A DNA stretch of 64,000 bases from Sphingomonas soli NBRC 100801 (GTDB taxonomy: Bacteria; Pseudomonadota; Alphaproteobacteria; Sphingomonadales; Sphingomonadaceae). The position numbers and the translations under genes were made by a program. The notes beneath the pieces were generated by a model, which had not been told where the DNA came from, ran no database searches, and worked only from the letters and a program-made list of their open reading frames with translations. The stretch lies in NCBI RefSeq assembly GCF_001591025.1, contig NZ_BCTZ01000004.1, positions 62,001 to 126,000 on the forward strand, written 5' to 3'. How positions within the stretch are numbered: position 1 is the stretch's first letter; each line of letters starts with the position of its first letter. Shown here one piece after another: positions 52,012 through 62,245 of the stretch.

Positions 52012-53232
52012 ATGGCGAAGATCAAGGTTGCAACGCCCGTCGTGGAGATCGACGGCGACGAAATGACGCGGATCATCTGGCAGTGGATCCGTGAGCGGCT
52101 GATCCTCCCCTACCTCGATATCGACCTGAAATATTACGACCTTTCTGTCCAGAAGCGCGACGAGACCGACGATCAGATCACGATCGATTCGGCTGAGGCG
52201 ATCAAGAAGTATGGCGTCGGCGTGAAGTGCGCCACGATCACCCCCGACGAAGCGCGCGTCGAGGAATTCGGGCTGAAGCAGATGTGGAAGTCGCCGAACG
52301 GCACCATCCGCAACATCCTGGGCGGCGTCGTGTTCCGCGAGCCGATCGTCATCAAGAACGTTCCCCGCCTCGTCCCCGGCTGGACCGACCCGATCGTCGT
52401 GGGCCGCCACGCTTATGGCGACCAGTATCGCGCGACCGACTTCCGTGTCCCCGGCCCGGGCAAGCTGCGCATAGTCTGGGAAGGCGACAATGGCGAAACC
52501 ATCGAGCGCGAAGTGTTCAACTATCCCTCGGCCGGTGTGGCGATGGGGATGTACAACCTCGACGATTCGATCCGCGATTTCGCCAAGGCGAGCATGAATT
52601 ATGCGCTCGATCGCGGCTGGCCGCTGTATCTTTCGACCAAGAACACGATCCTCAAGGCCTATGACGGCCGCTTCAAGGACCTGTTCCAGGAAGTGTTCGA
52701 CGCCGAATTCGCCGACAAGTTCAAGGCGGCGGGCATCGTTTATGAGCACCGCCTGATCGACGACATGGTCGCATCGGCGCTCAAGTGGAGCGGCAAGTTC
52801 GTCTGGGCCTGCAAGAATTACGACGGCGACGTCCAGTCGGACACCGTCGCGCAGGGCTTCGGCTCGCTCGGCCTGATGACCTCGGTGCTGATGTCGCCGG
52901 ACGGCAAGACGATCGAAGCCGAAGCGGCGCACGGCACCGTGACGCGCCACTACCGCATGCATCAGCAGGGCAAGGCGACCTCGACCAACCCGATCGCATC
53001 GATCTTCGCCTGGACGCAGGGCCTGTCGTTCCGCGGCAAATTCGACAACACGCCGGACGTGACCAAGTTCGCCGAAACGCTCGAGCGCGTCTGCATCGAG
53101 ACCGTCGAAGCCGGCCACATGACCAAGGATCTGGCGCTGCTTATCGGCCCGGAGCAGGCATGGATGACCACCGAGCAGTTCTTCGAGCAGATTCGCGTCA
53201 ACCTCGAGAAGGAAATGGCGAGCTGGAACTGA
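52012..53232 (+). CDS. icd: NADP-dependent isocitrate dehydrogenase (eukaryotic-type, homodimeric)
   Basis: A 406-residue TCA-cycle enzyme oxidising isocitrate to 2-oxoglutarate with NADPH production. The N-terminal [20 protein letters not shown], then [39 protein letters not shown] and [20 protein letters not shown] are those of the type II (mitochondrial-like) family, not of E. coli Icd. This family is common in alphaproteobacteria. A terminator follows. Confidence 0.97.
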   Translation: MAKIKVATPVVEIDGDEMTRIIWQWIRERLILPYLDIDLKYYDLSVQKRDETDDQITIDSAEAIKKYGVGVKCATITPDEARVEEFGLKQMWKSPNGTIRNILGGVVFREPIVIKNVPRLVPGWTDPIVVGRHAYGDQYRATDFRVPGPGKLRIVWEGDNGETIEREVFNYPSAGVAMGMYNLDDSIRDFAKASMNYALDRGWPLYLSTKNTILKAYDGRFKDLFQEVFDAEFADKFKAAGIVYEHRLIDDMVASALKWSGKFVWACKNYDGDVQSDTVAQGFGSLGLMTSVLMSPDGKTIEAEAAHGTVTRHYRMHQQGKATSTNPIASIFAWTQGLSFRGKFDNTPDVTKFAETLERVCIETVEAGHMTKDLALLIGPEQAWMTTEQFFEQIRVNLEKEMASWN

Positions 53233-53260
53233 GCTTCCCCGCTCAATCTAGGAACGGAAG

Positions 53261-53284
53261 GGGCGGCTTAGGGCCGCCCTTTTT
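53261..53284 (+). terminator. rho-independent terminator after icd
   Basis: A 7 bp perfect stem GGGCGGC/GCCGCCC with a 5-base loop, directly followed by TTTTTG, 28 bases after the icd stop. Confidence 0.9.
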
Positions 53285-53338
53285 GTTTGTGGGCGCCAGA
53301 CGCCATCGATAGGCTCAGCGCCCAAGGGAGCGGGTGCA

Positions 53339-55051
53339 ATGAAGAACTGGGCATATCTGCTGATTGCCGTTGCGGGCGCGGTGCTGCTGGCGGTGATCGC
53401 AACCACGACGCCCCGGCCAGCCGCGCAGGATGCGCCGCCGACCGAATTCTCGGCAACGCGCGCGATGGCGGACGTCCGCGAAATCGCCCGCGCGCCGCAC
53501 CCTACCGGTAGCGCGGAGAATGCCAGGGTTCGCGCATATCTGACCGCGCGGCTCCAATCGCTGGGCATGACCGTCACCACGAGCAGCGCGCCGGTCGGCG
53601 CCCGTGCCCAGGCGCGGCTCGACAAATGGCGGGGCAGTGCGGAGCCGGCGCGGGCGATTAACCTGATCGCGACGCTGCCGGGCCGCGATCCGGGTAAGCC
53701 CGCACTACTGCTGATGGCGCATCACGACACCGTATGGGGATCGCCCGGCGCTGCTGACGATACCGCGGGGGTTGCATCGATCCTGGAGACGGTACGCGCT
53801 ATCCGCGCCAGCGGCGTCCAGCCGGAGCGCACGCTGATGGTGCTGCTCACCGATGGCGAGGAACTCGGACTGGATGGCGCCGAACAGTTTTTCCGGCAGG
53901 ATCCGGCGCGCGCGCGCGTCGGCGTGATCATCAACCTGGAAACGCGCGGCGGCGGCGGTCGTGCATCCATGTTCGAGACGGGCGATCAGAACGGCGCGAT
54001 GATCGATCTATTTGCGGGAGCGGTCCGCCGTCCGGTCGGCACCTCGCTCAGCGTGTTCGTCTATAATCACCTGCCGAACTCCACGGACTATACCGTCGCA
54101 AAGCGGCAGGATGTGCCGGGTTTCAACTTTGCGTTTATCGGACGATCGGGGCTGTATCATTCGCCGCTGGCGACGCCCGACGCGCTCGATCAGGGCGCGC
54201 TGCAGGATATGGGGCGGCAGACGCTGGACCTGAGCCGCGCGCTGCTCGCGACACCCCAACTCCCCGGCAAGGCACCGGACCGGGTATTCTACGATTTGTT
54301 CGGGCTGGCGTTCGTCGCCTACGCGGCATGGGCGGGATGGCTGTTCGTGATCGGCGCGGCAGCCGCCTATGGCTATGCCGGATGGGGCGGATCGTGGCGC
54401 AATTTCCTGCCCGGCGTCGCTGTCTCGCTGCTGCTGGCCGTGCTTTCCGGCGTGCTGCTTTATCTCGGCAACCTGGCTTCCGGCTCTGGTGGCGAGACCA
54501 ATTATTATGATCGTTTGGCGGCGATCCCGCGGCTGGAACTGCAGGCGGCTTTGCTGTGCCTGACGGCGGCGGCGCTGATCCTGGGACGGCCCGTGAAGCG
54601 CGAAGCCTTGCCCGCGATGGTGGCGGGCATGGCCGCGCCGTTCCTGATGCTGGCGGCGGTGGCGCAGGCGATGGCGCCGACGGCGGCGTTTCCGCTATAT
54701 CTGCCGCTGCTTCTGGGTGGGATTGGCGCGGCGGTTACCCGGTGGCGCGGGCCGCGTCTGGGGCTTTGGGTATCAGCTGCGGCGGCAGCGCTGGGCGCGG
54801 GCTATATGCTGACTATGGGACACGCCCTGTTCCAGGCTGTGGGCCCCGGCATGCCGTTTGCGATGCTATTGCCGCTCGGGCTGAGCGCTGTGCTGATCCT
54901 GCCGCTGATCCCGGAGATCCCGCAGCGAGGCGCCATGCGGAGGGCGGCGCTGCTCGCGGGGCTGTTCGCGGTATTTGCGCTGGCGATCGCGCTCTGGGTA
55001 CGTTTCGATCCGATCGCGCCGAGCGTGGCGGTGTATAGCAGCGATCACTAG
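53339..55051 (+). CDS. M28 family zinc peptidase with C-terminal membrane domain
   Basis: A 570-residue protein. An N-terminal membrane anchor (about 4-22) is followed by an M28 aminopeptidase domain (about 35-310). The zinc ligands are visible in LLMAHHDTVWGSPGAADDTA (His and Asp), LTDGEELGLDGAEQFF (Glu-Glu) and the later VFVYNHLPNSTDYTVAK. The C-terminal 260 residues hold about seven or eight membrane helices with no known motif. The topology resembles the yeast vacuolar membrane protease family (Pff1-like). The substrate is unknown. It converges on the FAD oxidoreductase with a four-base overlap. Confidence 0.88.
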   Translation: MKNWAYLLIAVAGAVLLAVIATTTPRPAAQDAPPTEFSATRAMADVREIARAPHPTGSAENARVRAYLTARLQSLGMTVTTSSAPVGARAQARLDKWRGSAEPARAINLIATLPGRDPGKPALLLMAHHDTVWGSPGAADDTAGVASILETVRAIRASGVQPERTLMVLLTDGEELGLDGAEQFFRQDPARARVGVIINLETRGGGGRASMFETGDQNGAMIDLFAGAVRRPVGTSLSVFVYNHLPNSTDYTVAKRQDVPGFNFAFIGRSGLYHSPLATPDALDQGALQDMGRQTLDLSRALLATPQLPGKAPDRVFYDLFGLAFVAYAAWAGWLFVIGAAAAYGYAGWGGSWRNFLPGVAVSLLLAVLSGVLLYLGNLASGSGGETNYYDRLAAIPRLELQAALLCLTAAALILGRPVKREALPAMVAGMAAPFLMLAAVAQAMAPTAAFPLYLPLLLGGIGAAVTRWRGPRLGLWVSAAAAALGAGYMLTMGHALFQAVGPGMPFAMLLPLGLSAVLILPLIPEIPQRGAMRRAALLAGLFAVFALAIALWVRFDPIAPSVAVYSSDH

Positions 55052-56250
55052 GCCCTGGGGGAGCGGATATGCTCCCGGCGGATGCCAAGCCCCAGGACGC
55101 GCGCGGGGATACGCTGCAACAAGGGCGCGCGATCGAGCAACCGGATGATCCAGGGCGCTCTCTGCACCGTGCCGGCAAGCGCGGCGCGGATCACCGTTCG
55201 GTGCGCCGTGTGCTGCACCGCCTGGATCACCCGGACCGGGAATTCGCGCCGCGCCTGCACCCGGGCAAGCAAGCGATCCGGATCGCGGCCCAGCGCGATC
55301 GGCGCTGCAAGGATATTGGCGGCGGCAACTGCGTCCTGGATGGCAAGGTTGATCCCCACCCCGCCCACTGGCGACATCGCGTGGGCGGCGTCGCCAATGG
55401 CGAGCAGGCCGGGGCGAGACCAGCGGGTTAGCCGATCGAGGGTCACGCTCAGCAGCTTGACGTCGTCTAGGCTCGCCAGGGCATGCATCAGCCCCCGCGC
55501 GGGGACCACGACGCTCTCCACCTCGGCTCGGAACGCGTCGATTCCGCGCCCGAGCACGACCGCCGCTTTGCCCTTTTCGATCACCCTGGCGCACTGGAAA
55601 TACTCGCCGCGATCGATTGCCACGATCATCTCGCCGCCCGCAATATAGCCCTGGGTCTGGTTGCCCGGCGTGCGCCGCTTGGGGACGCGAAACCAGAGCA
55701 CATCGATCGGTGCCCCCAGATCACGCAACGGCAATCCCGCGCGCAGCGTGGATCCACGGCCGTCGGCCGCGATCACCAGCCTGGCCGGAATCTCCAGGCC
55801 ATCTGCGGTGCGCACGCCCGTCACGCGCCCGTCGCGCTCGATGGCTTCCACCCCCTCCGTCCGCATCCGCAGATCGAAGCAGGGATAGCGTTTCGCCTCC
55901 TGCGCGACGAAATCGAGAAATTCCCATTGCGGCATCATCGCAACAAACTTGCCGCGCCCGGGCAAATGGGTGAAATCGGCGATACGATAGGCATGGCCAC
56001 CCAGCACCGCTTCGACGTCCTCCACCTTGTCATGCGGGCGTTCAAGCAGCGCGTCCAGCAACCCCAATTCATCGAACAGATTAAGCGTCGAGGGGTGGAC
56101 GGTGTCGCCGCGAAAATCACGCAGGAAGTCGGCGTGCTTTTCGATCACAAGCGTGTGCACACCGGCGCGCGCGAAAAGCAGCCCGGCCACCATTCCCGCA
56201 GGACCACCGCCGACGATGCAGACTTCCGGGCATATTTCGGATTCTGTCAT
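55048..56250 (-). CDS. FAD-dependent monooxygenase-type oxidoreductase
   Basis: A 400-residue flavoprotein of the p-hydroxybenzoate-hydroxylase / UbiH-like class. The FAD motifs are CIVGGGPAGMVAGLLFARAG (GxGxxG, about 11-30), RLVIAADGRGSTLRAG (DG motif) and LLAIGDAAHAMSPVGGVGIN (GD motif). Such enzymes hydroxylate aromatic substrates with NAD(P)H and oxygen, or act on related polyketides. The substrate is not evident and no pathway genes are adjacent. Ends in overlap with the M28 gene. Confidence 0.9.
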   Translation of the reverse strand: MTESEICPEVCIVGGGPAGMVAGLLFARAGVHTLVIEKHADFLRDFRGDTVHPSTLNLFDELGLLDALLERPHDKVEDVEAVLGGHAYRIADFTHLPGRGKFVAMMPQWEFLDFVAQEAKRYPCFDLRMRTEGVEAIERDGRVTGVRTADGLEIPARLVIAADGRGSTLRAGLPLRDLGAPIDVLWFRVPKRRTPGNQTQGYIAGGEMIVAIDRGEYFQCARVIEKGKAAVVLGRGIDAFRAEVESVVVPARGLMHALASLDDVKLLSVTLDRLTRWSRPGLLAIGDAAHAMSPVGGVGINLAIQDAVAAANILAAPIALGRDPDRLLARVQARREFPVRVIQAVQHTAHRTVIRAALAGTVQRAPWIIRLLDRAPLLQRIPARVLGLGIRREHIRSPRA

Positions 56251-56294
56251 TACGCCCCCATGACAAATCCGCCCTCGCCTGCTTAAAATGCGCC

Positions 56295-58076
56295 ATGATC
56301 AGCCTTCAGAACAGCGGTTTCAGCGATGCACTCGTAATCCTGGGCGCGGCTGGACTGGTCATTCCGGCATTCGCCCGTTTCAAGATCAGCCCGGTTATCG
56401 GTTTCATCCTGGTCGGCATCCTGGTCGGCCCCGCGGGGCTTGGCACGCTGGTGCCCGAACAGCCCTGGCTCTATTACTTCACGATCTCCGATACGCACAC
56501 GATCGAGCCGTTCGCCGAATTCGGCATCATCCTGCTCTTGTTCTCGATCGGCCTGGAGCTGTCGTTCAAACGCCTATGGGGATTGCGGAACCTGGTGTTC
56601 GGTGTCGGCGCGGCAGAGCTTGCCGGCTCGGCGCTTATCCTGGGCATGGCTCTGTACCTGGCGGGCATGGGCATGAACGGCGCGATCGGGATGGGCCTCG
56701 CGCTGGCCCTGTCTTCCACCGCCTTGGTGCTGCCAATCGCCGGGACGACGAGCCCGGTCGGAAAGTCCGCGTTCGCAATGCTGCTGTTCGAGGATCTGGC
56801 GCTCGTTCCGATCATCTTCATGCTCGGCGCGATGGCCCCCGCTGCGGCCGATGCGGGCTGGATGTCGCTGGTCAGCGTGCTGGGCAAGGGCGCGGTGACG
56901 GTCGCGATATTGTTTGTTGGCGGGCGCCTCCTGTTGCCGCGGATGTTCGGTCAGGCGGCGCGGACCAAGAGTCCTGAGCTCTTCCTAGCCGCCAGCCTGC
57001 TGGTCGTGATCGCGGCCAGCCTGGCAACCACGGCTGCGGGGCTTTCCCCGATCGTGGGGGCGCTGATCGCGGGCCTGCTGATCGCCGAGACCGAATATCA
57101 CACCGAAGTCGAGGCGATCACCGCGCCCTTCAAGGGCCTGGCGCTGGGTGTGTTCCTGATCACTGTGGGCATGCAGCTCAACCTGGCTTTCGTACTAGAA
57201 AATTGGGCCACATTGCTGGGCGCAGTGCTGATGGTGCTGATCGTGAAGGCCGGCGTGACCATGGGGCTGCTCAAGCTCACGGGATCACGGGTGAGCACGG
57301 CGGCGGAAACCGGCGTGCTGATGTCGAGCCCGTCGGAAACCACACTGATCGTTCTCGGCGTCGCAGCCACTGCCGGACTGATCGCACCGAAGGACGCGGC
57401 GTTCTGGACAACTGTAACGGCGATCGGCCTGACGGCCACACCGATGCTGGCCTATGTCGGGCGGCGGATCGCGCGGCTGATCGAACGGCAGCAGGGCGGC
57501 GACGGCGTCGCGGCGGATATCGCGATCGATCATGCCGGCCCCGGCACCGTGGTGCTCGGCTTCGGCCGCGTCGGGCGCACAGTGGCGGACATGCTCCAGC
57601 GCCACAGCCTGCCCTATATCGGCGTCGACGCCGATGTCGACAATGTGAACGCCGCCCGCAAGGAAGGCTATTCGGTGATGTTCGGCGATGTGACGCGCAG
57701 CGAGCTGGTGGACCGGCTCAACCTGGGCCACGCCAAGGCGCTTATCCTGACGATGGACGATCCGGTGCTTACCGTCCGCCTGACCCGGCGCGTGCGCGGC
57801 TGGGTGCCCGAGCTGCCGATCATCACCCGCGCCCGCGACGCGGCCCATGCCGCCGAACTGTACAAGGCCGGAGCCAGCGACGCAGTGCCCGAGACGCTGG
57901 AAAGCTCGCTGCAATTGTCCGAGGCGCTGCTGGTCGATCTGGGCATCGGGGTGGGCCCTGTGATCGCGTCGATCCACGAGGAACGGGACAAGATGCGCAA
58001 GGCGATCAAGGAAGCAGTCGGCATGGATCGCGAGCCGCGCCTGCGCCGTATCCGCAAGGATAGCGTGCCGGGCTGA
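56295..58076 (+). CDS. CPA2-family cation:proton antiporter with RCK/TrkA-N domain (KefB/YbaL-like)
   Basis: A 593-residue protein. Residues 1-385 form about 12 membrane helices of the Na+/K+:H+ exchanger fold (PVIGFILVGILVGPAGLGTL, FAEFGIILLLFSIGLELSFK, LFEDLALVPIIFMLG). A C-terminal Rossmann RCK_N/TrkA-N domain (about 415-545) shows GPGTVVLGFGRVGRTVADML and MFGDVTRSELVDRLNL. A short charged tail without an RCK_C domain follows. It probably exchanges K+ or Na+ for protons under nucleotide control. It is divergent from the FAD oxidoreductase gene. Confidence 0.93.
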   Translation: MISLQNSGFSDALVILGAAGLVIPAFARFKISPVIGFILVGILVGPAGLGTLVPEQPWLYYFTISDTHTIEPFAEFGIILLLFSIGLELSFKRLWGLRNLVFGVGAAELAGSALILGMALYLAGMGMNGAIGMGLALALSSTALVLPIAGTTSPVGKSAFAMLLFEDLALVPIIFMLGAMAPAAADAGWMSLVSVLGKGAVTVAILFVGGRLLLPRMFGQAARTKSPELFLAASLLVVIAASLATTAAGLSPIVGALIAGLLIAETEYHTEVEAITAPFKGLALGVFLITVGMQLNLAFVLENWATLLGAVLMVLIVKAGVTMGLLKLTGSRVSTAAETGVLMSSPSETTLIVLGVAATAGLIAPKDAAFWTTVTAIGLTATPMLAYVGRRIARLIERQQGGDGVAADIAIDHAGPGTVVLGFGRVGRTVADMLQRHSLPYIGVDADVDNVNAARKEGYSVMFGDVTRSELVDRLNLGHAKALILTMDDPVLTVRLTRRVRGWVPELPIITRARDAAHAAELYKAGASDAVPETLESSLQLSEALLVDLGIGVGPVIASIHEERDKMRKAIKEAVGMDREPRLRRIRKDSVPG

Positions 58077-58153
58077 ACGGCTGGGCTTTGTGCTTGCCGA
58101 GAAAGCGGGCGAGGCGCATGCTTTGGTCAACCAAATCCCGCAGGAGTTGACCG

Positions 58154-58657
58154 ATGCTTGAAGCTCTACTGATCCTCGCCGCGTCCGCTGCCGGCCCCGG
58201 TGCCGATCCGCTGGCCCAGGCGCGCGCCGGCAAGATCCAATGCGTGATGCCCAATGAAGCCAACAAGACCTGCATCGGCGTGACCAGCTACAAGATCAAG
58301 GCAGATGGCAGCTTTGAGAGCACGACCACGCTGCTGATCGCGCCCACGCCGCTGATCACGCTGACGGTGACCTCACCTGGCACGGTGAAGGATGGCGCGC
58401 TGTGCGGGCCGGTCAACAAGGCCGATTTCGAAGCGGCAAAGATCGAGATGGACGGCCAACCCGCGAATGATGCCGTGGCGACGGCGGTGCGCAGCCAGAT
58501 GGCAGGCGCGCTGGCGCCTATGGATGGAAAGATGGGCTGCAGCACCGAAGCGGCAGACGGCACGGTGACTGTGACACTCGATGGCGAGATCCGTCCCGAG
58601 ATGACCCAGAAGACAAAATGGGTGAGTCCGGCGGACGGCTACAAGGTCGGCCAATAA
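58154..58657 (+). CDS. hypothetical secreted protein
   Basis: A 167-residue protein with a weak signal peptide (MLEALLILAASAAGPGA). The mature part has four Cys (for example KIQCVMPNEANKTCIGVTSY, KMGCSTEAAD) and a beta-rich look. No family recognised. CAGGAGTTGACCG gives a ribosome site before the ATG. Its end and that of alaS face each other across a hairpin at 58669-58691. Confidence 0.65.
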   Translation: MLEALLILAASAAGPGADPLAQARAGKIQCVMPNEANKTCIGVTSYKIKADGSFESTTTLLIAPTPLITLTVTSPGTVKDGALCGPVNKADFEAAKIEMDGQPANDAVATAVRSQMAGALAPMDGKMGCSTEAADGTVTVTLDGEIRPEMTQKTKWVSPADGYKVGQ

Positions 58658-58668
58658 ACCACTGAAGC

Positions 58669-58691
58669 GCTCCCCGGCTGGGCCGGGGAGC
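58669..58691. terminator. hairpin between convergent genes (hypothetical and alaS)
   Basis: A 9 bp perfect stem GCTCCCCGG/CCGGGGAGC with a 5-base loop in the 40-base gap between the stops at 58657 and 58698. No T-run follows in either direction, so it may be a weak shared terminator or an RNA-end stabiliser. Confidence 0.5.
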
Positions 58692-58697
58692 AGGATC

Positions 58698-61343
58698 TCA
58701 GGCAGCGACGCTCGCCAGCGCGGTACGGACGGCGGCGAGTGCTTCTGCGCCCTTGCTGCCGTCGGGTCCGCCCCCCTGCGCCATGTCCGGACGACCACCG
58801 CCGCCCTGCCCGCCCAGCGCGGCCACCGCAGCCTTGACGAGGTCGACCGCATTGAACGCCACGCCCGGCGTCACGCCCACCGCGACCGATGCACGGCCTT
58901 CATTGACTGCGACGAGTGCGATGACACCCGAGCCGATACGGCCCTTTGCCTCGTCGACTGCGCCACGAAGCTCCTTAGGATCGAGTCCGTCGATTACCTG
59001 TCCGATAAAGTTGACGCCGCTGACTTCCTCCGGGCCGCTGGGTGCAGCCGCACCGCCGCCGCCCATCGCCAGCGCCTTCTTAGCATCGGCGAGCTCGCGT
59101 TCGAGCTTGCGGCGTTCCTCAACCAGCGCCGCGACACGCGCGGGCACGTCATCGGGCGAGGTCCTGAGCGCGGCGGCAGCCTCTTTCAGCCGTTCGTCGC
59201 GCGCATTTAGCCACAGGCGTGCAGCCTCGCCTGTCAGCGCCTCGATACGGCGGATGCCCGACGAGACGGCGCTTTCGGAGACGATCTTGAACACGCCGAT
59301 ATCGCCGGTGGCGTTAACATGCGTGCCGCCGCACAGTTCGACCGAATAATGCTTGCCGTCGCCACGGCCCATCGAAAGCACGCGGACCTCATCGCCATAT
59401 TTCTCGCCGAACAGCGCCATCGCGCCCGCGGCGATCGCGTCTTCGGGCGTCATCAGACGCGTACCGACGCTCTCATTGTGGCGGATCTGGGCGTTTACAT
59501 CGGCTTCAACGTCCGCAATCTCCTGCGGAGTCAGCGCGGCAGGGTGCGAGAAATCGAAGCGGAAGCGATCCGCCGCAACCAAGCTGCCCTTTTGCGTGAC
59601 ATGGCCGCCCAGGCGGTTGCGAAGCGCCGCGTGGACCAGATGGGTCGCCGAATGGTTCGCCCGGATCTGATCGCGGCGTGCGGCGTCGACCGAGAGCTTC
59701 ACCGTGTCGCCCACGCTCAGCTCGCCGCTGTTGATCGTGGCATGATGCGCGTGGAGCCGGCCCAGCGGTTTGCTGGTATCCTCAACCGTCGCGGAAAACT
59801 TGTCGTTCGCGATGCGTCCGGCATCGCCCATCTGACCGCCCGATTCACCGTAGAAGGGCGTCTGATTGGTGAGGATAATGACCTCGTCGCCAGCCCCGGC
59901 CTTGTCCACGCGCGCGTTATCCCTGACGATTGCGACGACCTGCCCTTCGCCCTCGGTGCCGTTATAGCCGGTAAATTCGGTGCTCCCCAGCTCTTCGGCA
60001 ATGTCGAACCAGACATCGTCCGAAGCCTTGGCACCGGACCCCTTCCATGCGGCGCGGGCGGCGGCCTTTTGCTGCGCCATCGCCGCGTCAAAACCTTCGC
60101 GATCGACGGTCATCCCCTGGCCGCGCAGCGCGTCCTCGGTCAGGTCATAGGGGAATCCGAACGTATCGTAGAGCTTGAACGCAGTTTCGCCGGGCAGCGT
60201 GCCGCCTTCGGCCATGTTTGCGGTCGCTTCGTCGAGCAGGCGCAGGCCGTTGGCTAGCGTCTGGCGGAAACGCGTTTCTTCCTGAAGCAGCGTGGCTTCG
60301 ATCAGGGGCTGCGCACGGACCAGCTCGGGATAGGCGGCGCCCATCTCAGCAACCAAAGCCGGCACCATTCGGTGCATCAGCGGATCCTTGGCACCAAGCA
60401 GATGCGCATGACGCATCGCGCGGCGCATGATGCGGCGGAGCACATAACCGCGGCCCTCATTGGCGGGCAGCACGCCGTCCGCAACGAGGAAGCCCGACGC
60501 GCGCAGGTGATCGGCAATCACGCGGTGACTCGCCTGATTCTCGCCGGTGGTTGCCGAGCCGGTCAGCACGCCGCTCTCCGCGATGAGCGCCTTGAAGGTG
60601 TCGGTGTCATAATTGTCGTGAACGCCCTGGAGCACCGCGGCAACACGCTCCAGCCCCATGCCGGTGTCGATGCTGGGGCGCGGCAGATCGCTGACGATGA
60701 CATCGGCTTCCTGCAGATGCTGCATGAAGACTAGGTTCCAGATCTCGACGAAGCGGTCGCCATCCTCTTCCGGGCTGCCGGGAGGGCCGCCCCAGATATG
60801 GTCGCCATGATCGTAGAAGATCTCGGAGCACGGGCCGCACGGACCATCGGGGCCCATCGCCCAGAAATTGTCCTTGGTGGGAATGCGGATGATCCGCTCC
60901 TCGGGCAGGCCCGCAATCTTCTTCCACAGATCGAACGCCTGATCATCGGTGTGATAGACGGTGGCGGTGAGCTTGTCCGCCGGAATGCCCCATTCCCTGG
61001 TCAGCAGGGTCCAGGCATGGGTGATCGCCTGTTCCTTGAAATAATCGCCGAAGGAAAAATTGCCGAGCATCTCGAAAAAGGTGTGATGCCGGGCGGTGTA
61101 GCCGACATTGTCGAGATCATTGTGCTTGCCGCCGGCGCGGACGCACTTCTGGCTGCTCGTCGCGGTGGAATAGGGCCGCGTCTCAAGACCGGTGAACACG
61201 TTCTTGAACGGCACCATGCCCGCATTGACGAACATCAGCGTGGGATCATTGTGCGGCACCAGCGGCGCTGAGGGCACGCGGGCATGCCCCTGCCTTTCGA
61301 AATAGTCGAGGAAGCTGCGGCGGATGTCGTTCGTCGAGGTCAT
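58698..61343 (-). CDS. alaS: alanine--tRNA ligase
   Basis: An 881-residue class II synthetase with its cis-editing domain. It starts at 61343 ([20 protein letters not shown]); an earlier in-frame start would add 12 residues. Class II motif regions are in [20 protein letters not shown] and [18 protein letters not shown]. Editing-domain zinc ligands are [16 protein letters not shown] and [17 protein letters not shown] (HxxxH...CxxxH). The C-terminal DHHA1 domain ends with a Gly-rich [16 protein letters not shown]. Confidence 0.97.
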   Translation of the reverse strand: MTSTNDIRRSFLDYFERQGHARVPSAPLVPHNDPTLMFVNAGMVPFKNVFTGLETRPYSTATSSQKCVRAGGKHNDLDNVGYTARHHTFFEMLGNFSFGDYFKEQAITHAWTLLTREWGIPADKLTATVYHTDDQAFDLWKKIAGLPEERIIRIPTKDNFWAMGPDGPCGPCSEIFYDHGDHIWGGPPGSPEEDGDRFVEIWNLVFMQHLQEADVIVSDLPRPSIDTGMGLERVAAVLQGVHDNYDTDTFKALIAESGVLTGSATTGENQASHRVIADHLRASGFLVADGVLPANEGRGYVLRRIMRRAMRHAHLLGAKDPLMHRMVPALVAEMGAAYPELVRAQPLIEATLLQEETRFRQTLANGLRLLDEATANMAEGGTLPGETAFKLYDTFGFPYDLTEDALRGQGMTVDREGFDAAMAQQKAAARAAWKGSGAKASDDVWFDIAEELGSTEFTGYNGTEGEGQVVAIVRDNARVDKAGAGDEVIILTNQTPFYGESGGQMGDAGRIANDKFSATVEDTSKPLGRLHAHHATINSGELSVGDTVKLSVDAARRDQIRANHSATHLVHAALRNRLGGHVTQKGSLVAADRFRFDFSHPAALTPQEIADVEADVNAQIRHNESVGTRLMTPEDAIAAGAMALFGEKYGDEVRVLSMGRGDGKHYSVELCGGTHVNATGDIGVFKIVSESAVSSGIRRIEALTGEAARLWLNARDERLKEAAAALRTSPDDVPARVAALVEERRKLERELADAKKALAMGGGGAAAPSGPEEVSGVNFIGQVIDGLDPKELRGAVDEAKGRIGSGVIALVAVNEGRASVAVGVTPGVAFNAVDLVKAAVAALGGQGGGGRPDMAQGGGPDGSKGAEALAAVRTALASVAA

Positions 61344-61426
61344 GCCGAGCGACTTAGGGGGTGATGCGCCTGCGCTCAAGTGAAACGGTTGCGCGGCGAA
61401 GTTCGCCGCCGCAGGGCGCCGTCGCG

Positions 61427-61783
61427 CTATTCCCGTCCCATGCTCGCTATAGGTTCAAAGCAGCCCAGAATCAGGCGTCCTGCATCAAAGGGCGGATCTC
61501 CAGCCGAATCCATGCGCGGATCATCGTGCATGCGCTCCTCCGCCTCCTGGAAGCTGGCTTTGTCAGGCCAGACCTGCCACACGAAGACGATCTTCTCTCC
61601 CTCCCGGGCCGCGACGGCCTTGCGAAAGTCGGTCTGCTTGCCGTCGTGGGTGAAATCTTCCCAGCTCTCGACGATCTCGATGCAGCCATATTCCCTGAAG
61701 AATTTCGCACCGTTCTCGGCCCATCGACGATACGCCTCCATGCCATGTTCCGGCACAGGAATTACGAGACCGCATACATACAT
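61427..61783 (-). CDS. DUF1428 family protein
   Basis: A 118-residue protein of the DUF1428 (YbaA-like) family, recognised by [55 protein letters not shown] core and [24 protein letters not shown] end. Ferredoxin-like fold; the function is unknown. It lies just downstream of a DUF1801 gene (15 bases), and the two are often neighbours in small stress-type gene pairs. Confidence 0.85.
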   Translation of the reverse strand: MYVCGLVIPVPEHGMEAYRRWAENGAKFFREYGCIEIVESWEDFTHDGKQTDFRKAVAAREGEKIVFVWQVWPDKASFQEAEERMHDDPRMDSAGDPPFDAGRLILGCFEPIASMGRE

Positions 61784-61798
61784 GCCGCACTCTCCTTC

Positions 61799-62197
61799 TC
61801 AGGGCACCGCTCCGGCGAGCCGCTGACGAATGTCTCGACAGGCTGTGAAGATGAGCGCATCGAGCGCCGCCTCATCCGGCATCTTGCCCGGCCCAAGCTT
61901 CACGTGGCGCATGCGCTTTCCGGATCCCTCCAGCAAACCGGCCGGGTCATCCAGAAAAGCGCCAAAGAAGAATCCGATATTCGCGTGCTGCGAGTGGACG
62001 TCGACATAGGCGAACGCGGCGTCATCCAGACAGGCAGTAGGCCGCCCATCATGGATCAGCTCTCCTACGTCACCGCAATCCCGCATCCGCTGGAACCAGG
62101 GCTCGATCAGACCAGCCAGCACCCCGGCGCCCGCAAACCAGGCTTCGACCTCCGGATCGAGCCGGCGTGCGGCAGGAAAACGGAACAGGGCGTCCAT
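61799..62197 (-). CDS. DUF1801 (YdhG-like) family protein
   Basis: A 132-residue protein. The pattern WFQRMRDCGDVGELIHDGRP, VHSQHANIGFFFGAFLDDPA and GLLEGSGKRMRHVKLGPGKM is typical of DUF1801, a family distantly related to iron-chaperone (frataxin-like) folds; its function is unclear. I prefer the ATG at 62197 (MDALFRFPAARRLD) to the TTG 45 bases upstream, which would almost touch the previous gene. It is probably transcribed with the M24 gene and DUF1428. Confidence 0.75.
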   Translation of the reverse strand: MDALFRFPAARRLDPEVEAWFAGAGVLAGLIEPWFQRMRDCGDVGELIHDGRPTACLDDAAFAYVDVHSQHANIGFFFGAFLDDPAGLLEGSGKRMRHVKLGPGKMPDEAALDALIFTACRDIRQRLAGAVP

Positions 62198-62245
62198 CAA
62201 CCGAATCTGCCCGCCAAGGCATCGGCTGACAAGTACGGGCAAGGT